From: Liolophura sinensis
Lineage: Eukaryota; Mollusca; Polyplacophora; Chitonida; Chitonidae
Reading direction: 5' to 3'
DNA: 64,000 nt
Assembly (NCBI RefSeq): GCF_032854445.1
Contig: NC_088298.1
Coordinates: forward strand, 6,995,504 to 7,059,503
The notes beneath the pieces were generated by a model. It did not search any database and was not told the DNA's origin. It saw only the letters and a list, made by a program, of their open reading frames with translations. The first letter of the stretch is position 1; each line of letters begins with the position of its first letter. The position numbers and the translations under genes are program-made. Positions 56,000 to 64,000 of this stretch are shown here, in pieces.

Positions 56000-58900
56000 A
56001 ATGGATCAATCTATATACATGGGCCATCTGTGAGTGAAGAATACGGTCCGAGGCAGGATTGTCCATAAAATCTTTGTCAGCTGCTTTTCTCAGTAAAATT
56101 ATCTATGTTTAAAATTATCTATCTATAAACTTCCTGCTACTTGATTACGCCCACACACATCCGCTGGGTAGAAATGTTAATGGCTTGGAAATGCCCGAAG
56201 GGATGTCCGTGTAGAGGAATACGGGTAAGAGCGGGTGTTGTGGGTTGAGGGAACACAGATATGAGTTACTTCTGGTGTACACTTACCACATATATACATG
56301 TATGACATATGCCAATAACGAAAGAACAAAGCTTGCAGTTCGTGTACATAATGATCCTGAGTTTTTGGTTGAGAGCTGGTTTACGAATGTTATTTTCTAC
56401 ACCTAAATCTAGGAATATTTTTATAAAATTTCCTCACAACAACTCGCGTCGGCCGATGTAGTCGACATCGTCGCCCCATGGGCTGATTGAGTTTGATTCA
56501 TTACAGAGCGTCCAGACAACTCCACGACTATTGGATCATCACAGCCATTATTCAGGTTCCGGAATCCCGGACATCCGGAAGTCCAGTAGTTCCATCTTCG
56601 TTATTTTAAGCCGCTCGGCTGGAGGCGCGATCTTTAATACTGACAGAAAGGTCATTACATAGCCAGGTTTCCGGGTAACGAAATGCTAGCAACGCTGGCA
56701 CAAAGGCTGGATTGATGTTCGAGACTGTAATCATAATTTCATAGCCAAAGAGCCGCCATGTTTCTTGTAGTAAAAACGAACCATCATCTCGAGGGATATC
56801 ATTAATTTTAGTCTTACACATTTTTAAAAAAAAGGTTTTGATTGGTGATCATGGTGTGCTAATATTTTTTGCAATACACTTCTATATCTACCAAACTGTG
56901 TAGATCCTGTTATAGTGACTTCTGTACATGGTAATTTGGCCCCCATTTTCCTCCCATTGTTCGAAAATAGATGATTAATCATTTGCGCTAAAATATGATT
57001 ACCTTTTATAGTCTAGTCTTGCTTTTAATGGTCGATTCTCTTCGTAAATACTATTTTCATTTTGTTTCTAATTTGTTTGAGTACGGCGTAAAATAAAAAT
57101 GAAATAAATAAATAAATCTAATTCTTTTGTCAGGTGTGTAGGCCAACGAAAAGCCGGTTTCGATTGTTTATTTATAGCAGCGATTCTGTTCACTCGGGCA
57201 GCAGTGATTACACTTGGCGATGAATGCAGTTTTTATGAAAAATCGATATTGACTCGATTACTTTTTGTCACTGTCAAAAGGAAAGAAATGTCAAATGCAA
57301 AAAAAAGCAAGCCCGAACTCAGACAAACCAGGCAATGATGACGGTCTGTTGAAATCGACAGGAACACAGGTTACCACTCAGCCATCGTCCCACCGCTATC
57401 TGTCACCTTTCCTTCCTCTCTTAAGAGGATAATATTAATAGACATCATCGTAGCCTCGATCTCCTCTTAATTTTAATTTTTCTTTTTGCTGTCAAAATCT
57501 CGTGTGTATCTTTAATTCCTTTCAGATGTTGCAATTCCGGAAGTTCCTGTATGTCAGATGAGTAAATACCGAAAACATAATAGGTTTTCCACGTGCAAAA
57601 CATCTATAGTAACGTTAGAACATGGAGAGGATCGCTTGAGTATGGCTTTAGGCCTTGTACTTTCCATCAGAAGAATTTGTTATTGAAACAACGTGTTTTA
57701 AGATCTATAGCCGAAAGACAGATCAATATCAGAATAAATACACAAATATAGTACAGTTATAAATAAAAATGCAGAATGTTTGCTGGCTGGTTTGAAGTCG
57801 TGTTGTCAAACGTGACAGTGAAAAAAGACTGCCGAAAACCGTGAGACGGAAGTTTATGACAGGCGATAAAAGAGGATCACATGTCTTTCTTCTAATTCAC
57901 AATGGCTGGGGTTAAAAGGACGTGGGGATTAAATCAAAGATTTACTTCCTTGTTCAATTACAGCCAACTGGATGTTACATTAAGCCTTGGGTCGAGGTTG
58001 TTCAATGGGGGAGGCACCGGGAAAAATGGTTAAGTACGACGTTAAACTCCAAGCACTCACTCACTCACTGGAGGTACGGGTGACATGCAACTACGACTTG
58101 TGCTTGAGTACGACTTCACAAGACAACAATCCAATACACGAACAAACATCAGAAAGCCGATATTGGCTGAGAATCCATATGCTGTGAGGTTACAGGATGA
58201 ATCTAGCTGTCAGAAGACTAACCGTAAGTTTGATGGTTAGTCAGACGGTGGTTTGCTTAAAACATTCCAGTTAAGATAATCTGTATTCGTGTATCTGGGA
58301 AAAACATCCTCACATTTTAAAAACGTTTTACCGCCGACACTTCAGATGATGCATGTTGTAAATTTGCTTTGGCTTGCAAGCGGTTACTTTCACACTGCAA
58401 CCTATCAGTTTCTTATGAAAACGGAACTGAAAACTGCATTAACCTGAATTGTAAATGATTCTTCACTCGGACAACTTCCCTTCCTGTGTTTATGCAGGGT
58501 TACGGTCACGTGATATGATTTCGTGACGTAACGAGATTAAAGCGTCTCTGTCGCGATAAAAAGGGACGACTTTATTGTTTTACACGGAGGTAACTTTCTG
58601 ACAGGCTTCGCATCCTTTGTGGGAAAATTGTCTGGTTAAAATGATCCGGGGAAGGAAGTACCCCGGGGCCAGCTCTGTCTTTGGCACAGCGCAGTTCAGT
58701 CAGGGTGAAGTAACCTACTTACGCACCGGCATGTGAAGTAGTTCCTCACATCCCGGGGCTAATCTAACGGCCAGCTCACTTTCTATGTTTGTTATTCGTC
58801 GAGTCTTCACTCATGGATTTGGTAAGACTACAATGTATGTCAAGTTTTGTTTAGTAGACTGCTCTGTGAACATATCACCTGGCGCTGTAATTCTGGAGAA

Positions 58901-60950
58901 CCGATTCTCGTTTAATGACAACAGAAAATGTTTTCATTTTCAAACATTTTTTCGAATGACTCATTTCTGCTGTAGACAATGGCTGATATGATGTTTTTTC
59001 CACATTCTGATGGCTAGGAAGAGGTCGTTACTATTGTGACATAACCTACATACTGTAAAATAGGCCAGGTCCCATTTCTCGTAGTTTCATGCCAAAAAAA
59101 TAATCTACTGTTAGGTCACAGATGTGACAGGGTAGGTTAATCAGGAGAGGCGTACTAATAAATAAGTTTAACGCGATGGCCAAGATCGGTGGAAGAAACC
59201 GAGTGACGAGGTAGAACCACCGACCTCTGATGTGACACACCCTGCCCGATGCGCTGTGTTTATAGATGCTCGGAGGTTGATTGATTGGGTAGGATCAAAT
59301 TAAATCTGACACGAATTCTAATGACGGCTTGCTGATGTCAGCGGCGTTAAGATTTCTGCCTGGACGAACACAGTAAGATCTTGATGGAATGTGAAAACTC
59401 AATCATATCGTATGGGAGTAATAAAGATACTTTAGTCTTCTGTAAGGAATGACATTTTGTCGGGAGAAGGCCGCGCAAAGGTCAAGGTTGAAATAAGTAA
59501 ATATATTTCTGATCAATGACGAAGAAGAAAAAACACGTCCTCAATCAATACATTAGTTAAAAATAAGTAAGCCTAAGGCTGCTGTTTTTGTTACAACGAA
59601 TTTTCTCGCACAGTGGGTATATTTCTTCCAAAAAGGGTATATAAATTATGCAAGGCTGTGGTTTTCAATGGTGGCCGGGTCGAATCGTAACGCAACGCTT
59701 GAAAAGTCTATCAACTAGAAAACTAAAGCTCTGAGAGCGCCCGCTACCGCCGAGAAAGCACAGCCGATGCATTAACTCCATTAAACTCACTCGTAGTGAT
59801 TAAAGTAAACAAAAACTAAAACAAGAAAGGTGCATTTGATGAGCGACTGACGACTGCGTAAAAATACTTTTATACATTTTTAAGATATTTGAGAGAGTTA
59901 AAAACTCTTAAATGTTTGAATTATACCGTGGACTTAAATAACCATATAACCGTTGTTAGGCACTATGTTGTCACCAGAAGTTTTTCCATTCTATAGATAC
60001 CAATTTGGTGATGAGTAATTTGGAAATGTCATTTCTTTTAAGCACGTGTTTGAAATGTTTGCAATTTATGTGAACCTAATCCCGGAGCAAAAAATTTTAC
60101 CCACAGCGGAAGATTCATCTCGGACACAAAAAAATACGACGCTAAAATTCAATTAAATAATTATGGGAAAGACTGAGTGAATGATTATTGATTAACGCCA
60201 CGTACTAATACTAGGGGGAAAAGCAAGTTTCGTTGCAAAGTTTTGGCTATGAATCTAGCAGGCAACTCTACAAGGTTTTCGCAGGAAATACAGGCCACAT
60301 GCTCCTCAGTACTTTATACCGGGGCCATTTTATTTATCCGAATGAGTGTGTTTCCTTTTGCACAAACACCAAAGACCTACTCCAGAAAATCCAGGCACAA
60401 ACGATGTAAATAATATTGTCTTGTATGTCTGTTGAAGAAAATTCGTACAACGATGAAATCATTTAGTTGATAAAAAAAGTTAAGAAAACAAATTGGCTGT
60501 GTAGCAGTCTTTCTTTAATCAAAGAACCTTATCAATCAATGAAGTCGTGTATCTGTCAATCAGTTGTCAGATAAATGGGTTAAATTAATTCACCGATAAA
60601 CAGAAAAAGTAGTGAATCGAAACGCAATGGATCATTCAATTAAAGCACCTTTTCTTGATACCACCATGGATTACTTAGACTACCAGTGCAATCAAGCCTG
60701 GGGTGCGAATTGATCATTCGAACAGTTCCGATAACACTTTTAATGCTTAGCCTAATGATTGCATTAACGTCTAATCCTAACTAAGACGATCAATGGCACT
60801 TTTATCTATTATACCGCGTTCTCGTCCCTGTTCCACGAATTCAGTTGGTCGATCGAAAATAGGACAATGACCAATTATATTAATCGCGTTCGAACTGTGC
60901 AATGTGTGGGATTCTACATATTTTAAAAAATAAACTCAGGCTCAAGTTGT
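56000..60950. other. About 5 kb with little recognised
   Basis: Only a SINE-1 tail at about 57073-57118 (GAGTACGGCGTAAAATAAAA with an (AAAT)n end), the SINE-2 tail near 58015 and a possible tail near 60135 (TACGACGCTAAAATTCAATT). No protein-like frame with domain features. Confidence 0.4.
58015..58078 (+). mobile_element. SINE-2 tail fragment
   Basis: TTAAGTACGACGTTAAACTC and CAAGCACTCACTCACTCAC; the complement matches the tail at 18609-18650. Confidence 0.65.
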
Positions 60951-60994
60951 GTGGTACGAGACGTGATGAACACAAATATCACACAGCAACGTTC

Positions 60995-61290
60995 AAAGTT
61001 CACGTCATTTCTTCATACAACATGCGGTCAGCAGACATATCACCCAGATGCTAAACAGTTACGTCACTGCTTGATTCAACATGTTTTCACCAGACATGTC
61101 AGACAGCTAGATTACTGTCTCGTCACTGCTTGATACAACATGTGCTCACCAGAAATATCAGAAAGCTACACGAGAGTCACGTCACTGCTTAATACAACAT
61201 GTGCTCACCAGACATATCAGACAGCTAGATAACAGTCACGTCAGTTTTTGATACAGCATGTGCTCACCACGAGATCTAACAAAAGCTAAG
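60995..61290. repeat. 59-bp minisatellite, about 4.5 copies
   Basis: The unit is GTCACGTCACTGCTTGATAC, AACATGTGCTCACCAGACAT, ATCAGACAGCTAGATAACA. Units start near 61002, 61060, 61119, 61177 and 61237. Confidence 0.9.
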
Positions 61291-61399
61291 GTGAACACAA
61301 CATACGTCCCAATAAGTAGATTAGTTTGAAATGTATGAACGAATACCAGCATTAATGGGGTGAGTATAACCCTTAAGGGAAATCTTCATGGGTGTTGAT

Positions 61400-61690
61400 G
61401 ATAGATCCGTGGTTACCATAACAACCGCGCCAGTGGACAAATGTGTCCATCAAAAATGAAAACTATATGCGGAAAACAGTGTGAGTTGTAGCCGGGACAC
61501 GAAATCATTTCCATTTACATAGTATATAGAAGGAAAATGGCTATGTGGTTACCATGACAATCGCAGAAATTAACAAATGTGAGACGCAACACATCGTTAT
61601 CCGTGTATCTATGTATCAACCAAACATTAAAACTCCCTGTGGAAAACAGCTGGAGATGTAGGCCGGACACGAATACAGACGGGCAGACAA
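61400..61690 (-). repeat. Two diverged copies of a ~110-130-bp repeat
   Basis: GTGGTTACCATAACAACCGC (61411) and GTGGTTACCATGACAATCGC (61546) are each followed by ACAAATGTG, CATCAAA/CAACCAAA, GGAAAACAG and GTAG(G)CCGG(G)ACACGAA. Non-coding in appearance; it creates an accidental minus-strand open frame. Confidence 0.7.
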
Positions 61691-62740
61691 AATCGCTATG
61701 ACATAATGCGCTATGGATGATGGCGGGGACATTGACGTGAAACGTATGTAGATGCGGGGAATATTTTAAAATTGTGCGGTAACCCAGATAAACAAAGCGT
61801 GAATAAAGGTAATATTGAACGACAAAAAAAACTCCAAAAAGGCAATAAAGTGTGTGTGAAATAACAATTTTGTTAAGTAAACTGTATTTGCAGACAATAT
61901 CTTTATCATCTGACAGAAACTGGCTAGATTTAAAGTGGAAAATGAGAATATCTCCCTTGATATGCCCCCGTTCTTCTGTAATAGCCTTACGAAGCTGCGA
62001 CGTCACATTGCACGTTAGCATGAGGAGAAAACCAATGACAGTATAACTAAATGGCACCTCAAAGTGTCCATTATTTATCACGGCTTATACACAAAGTCAG
62101 CCAGACTGGAAATGGAAATTCGATTAAAGCCTAATAATAATACGCTTAACGGATTTTCACCCACATTAAATTCTCTGCGAACCACCTAACGTATCCCATT
62201 ACATGGGAAAAGATTTAATAAGAAAGCGGAAAATATGAAACAACAATACGTCTCCGGAGAGTTCACGCTATGATCGAAATGAAACGTTTGAAATAACTGA
62301 CCAACATCGTGAGAACACCAACGGCTTAAATGATCTGTCACTGCTTTAAACAGGATACAAGTCATTTATCATAGGATTTTTACGGTGTGTTAAGATATAT
62401 TCAGTATGTATAAAAGTATAAGTTAGCATCTACTTTGCGAAAGTGAAGAATAGTTTCAATTTTGACATTGTAAATTATCCTTATTTTTATAGAAATATAC
62501 CAAAGGGCCCTTCGTATTGTGTGTACGTATCTTGCCTATCATTTGTTAGACCATCCGTGTCCTGTGACAACAGCAATCAGTTTAGTTTCACGAGTATAAC
62601 TGTCCAAAATCCATGGCACTTCATAAATATGCCTGATTCCGCTTAACCCAGGGCCTTATCTTCATCATTGTATTGAATTAGAATGCCACACGGATTTAAA
62701 TACATAATTTTATAAACAATAAATTATAAGATAGTATAGG
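61690..62740. other. No gene or repeat recognised
   Basis: Plain AT-rich sequence. Confidence 0.4.
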
Positions 62741-62998
62741 CCTCCGTGGCTCGGTTGGTTAGCGCGCTAGCGCAGCGTGATCACCCAGCAGTCTCTCACC
62801 AATGCGGTCGCTGTGAGTTCAAGTCCAACTAATGCTGACTTCCTCTCCGGCCGCACGTAGAAAGGTCTTCAGTAACCTGCGGATGGTCGTGGGTATCCCC
62901 CGGGCTCTGCCCGGTTTCCTCCCACCACAATGCTGGCCGCCGTCGTATAAGTGAAATATTTTTAGTACGGCGTAAAACACCAATCAAATAAATAAATA
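62741..62998 (+). mobile_element. SINE-1, full length
   Basis: Head CCGTGGCTCGGTTGGTTAGC, B-box GTGAGTTCAAGTCC, GATGGTCGTGGGTATCCCCC, CAATGCTGGCCGCCGTCGTA, TAGTACGGCGTAAAACACCA and an (AAAT)n tail. Among the closest to the consensus, hence young. Confidence 0.95.
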
Positions 62999-62999
62999 T

Positions 63000-63480
63000 G
63001 AGCTAGTATGCCACATGGTTTAGCTACTGATTTGGCCTAGAACATTCGTTGCATCTTTCCACCATCACGGAATCTAGGAATCAAATCAGGCATTCATTCA
63101 CCAGCCGTCAACCAAAATAAACGTTCCAAGTCTCTAATAGCAAGGTAAATACCCAAAAAATGAAGACTGATTTTCTGTGGATGAATCCGTCCTATTTTCT
63201 TACTTCTTATAATTTCTCAGTTTGGTGGTGTGTGCTTGAACGTGCCTTGAAAATTGGTCTAGCAGTTGTTGACCTGCGACGTTTATTTTCGTTGACGCTG
63301 TGAATGTAATGTTTAAGGGTTTTTGATATTGTCTCAAAGTTGTCTTTGTATCACTTTTGTCATTCACAGACCGCCAAATATTCTTGAGCACGACGCAAAA
63401 CAAAAATAAATTTAAAACACACTTGTCACATTAGTTTTGGTTTCCCGGTGAAAAAAAAACAGGATCAAGTTTGATTCAGA
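63000..63480. other. No gene recognised
   Basis: A short SINE tail (TTGAGCACGACGCAAAACAA) lies at 63383-63412. Confidence 0.4.
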
Positions 63481-64000
63481 GAAGGTTTATCAGTCACAAT
63501 AGGATGAACCATTACTTTGTCACCAGCAAGATCATTATCAAGTAGTAGATGAATTCCTTTAAAAGGCAAAGTAGGCCTAATGCTGACAGTAACAGGACCC
63601 AAAATAATATCTGATGACAAGTAAGCTTTGTGAAGAGGCACAGATTCAAATTCAGCAGAGCTTACACCTCTAAATTATACATTTGATCCAGAATATGACT
63701 CATCAGAAAATGGCAAAACATCTTGTAACAATTAAGACTGAGAAGCTCCAGTATCTCTTAATACCCTGATCTTTGTATCACAAGACATGTCACTTTTAAC
63801 ATTATCCTGTGAATTCTGTGTACAATCTACTGGTGGAGTCTTAACATAATCAAATGCATCAACATTGTTCAGTATGTCAGACTTTTTAGCAGTAACGCAC
63901 AAACCAGTAGGCTTGAAGCCACCCTCCTGTTCTTGCATAACAATTTGATATAACATGGCCTGGCTTCCTACAATAATTACATGTAACCCTGCTAAACTGT
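63480..64000 (-). pseudogene. Decayed Ty3/gypsy-type retrotransposon fragment (Gag zinc knuckle and protease start)
   Basis: Read on the minus strand from the window edge, there is a CCHC zinc knuckle (C-x2-C-x4-H-x4-C, codons at 63981-63940) that belongs to Gag. About 60 codons later comes a D-T-G-A aspartic-protease motif (63755-63744) in the context RVLRDTGAS. Downstream the frame continues with residues such as LPFKGIHLLLDNDLAGDKV, typical of the region after the protease in invertebrate gypsy elements. It is broken by in-frame stops at 63734-63732 and 63677-63675. The element enters from the right edge; reverse transcriptase, integrase and LTRs are not in view. It is a dead copy. Confidence 0.8.

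Noticed and set aside
58785-58822. Possible first exon, ATG followed by MFVIRRVFTHGF and a GTAAGA donor
   Set aside because: Only twelve codons, no further exon found and no family pattern; such chance combinations are frequent.
61515-62081. Minus-strand frame of 188 codons, hydrophobic in parts
   Set aside because: About half lies in a diverged dispersed repeat also present at 61400-61505, and it shows no family motif; I judge it accidental.

Overview
The window is eukaryotic nuclear DNA, AT-rich and crowded with repeats. About fifteen copies or fragments of one tRNA-headed SINE with an (AATA)n tail, a second tRNA-headed SINE, MITEs, many minisatellites and decayed Penelope-like and Ty3/gypsy retroelements fit a lophotrochozoan, most likely a mollusc. 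That placement rests on remembered repeat style, not a search. There are no operons, CRISPR arrays or other bacterial features.

The only gene I can assemble is on the minus strand at 54387-45232: a four-coding-exon MALSU1-like gene (RsfS/DUF143 family, mitochondrial ribosome-silencing and large-subunit assembly factor). Three small exons carry the conserved domain. The first exon encodes a presequence-like N-terminus and an unusually long Ser/acidic linker. Exon 3 is out of frame by one base at an A7G4 run. The introns hold several SINEs and a 1.7-kb array of 69-bp units. A short open stretch with a good donor site lies head-to-head with the gene start (to 54622) and may be an exon of a divergent neighbour I cannot identify.

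Layout: 1-5400 holds copies of a dispersed element; 6240-8180 a fold-back inverted repeat ending in an (AT)n run; 8450-10490 SINE pieces, a dispersed repeat and an 88-bp minisatellite; 10490-13480 mostly unique sequence; 13480-18970 minisatellites, SINEs and a small MITE; 19025-25560 inverted copies of the left-end elements and a long minisatellite; 26125-31765 a duplicated 1.1-kb repeat and two minisatellites; 32550-35535 SINEs and two MITEs, one with a SINE nested inside; 37245-37790 a SINE-related satellite; 40480-41400 a dead Penelope-like reverse transcriptase; 43780-54622 the MALSU1-like gene; 54888-63000 sparse repeats in otherwise plain sequence; 63480-64000 the edge of a dead gypsy element.

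I found no convincing novel multi-gene system. The points most worth checking are the frameshifted MALSU1 exon, its long N-terminal extension, the 69-bp intronic array, the fold-back element and the nested MITE/SINE.
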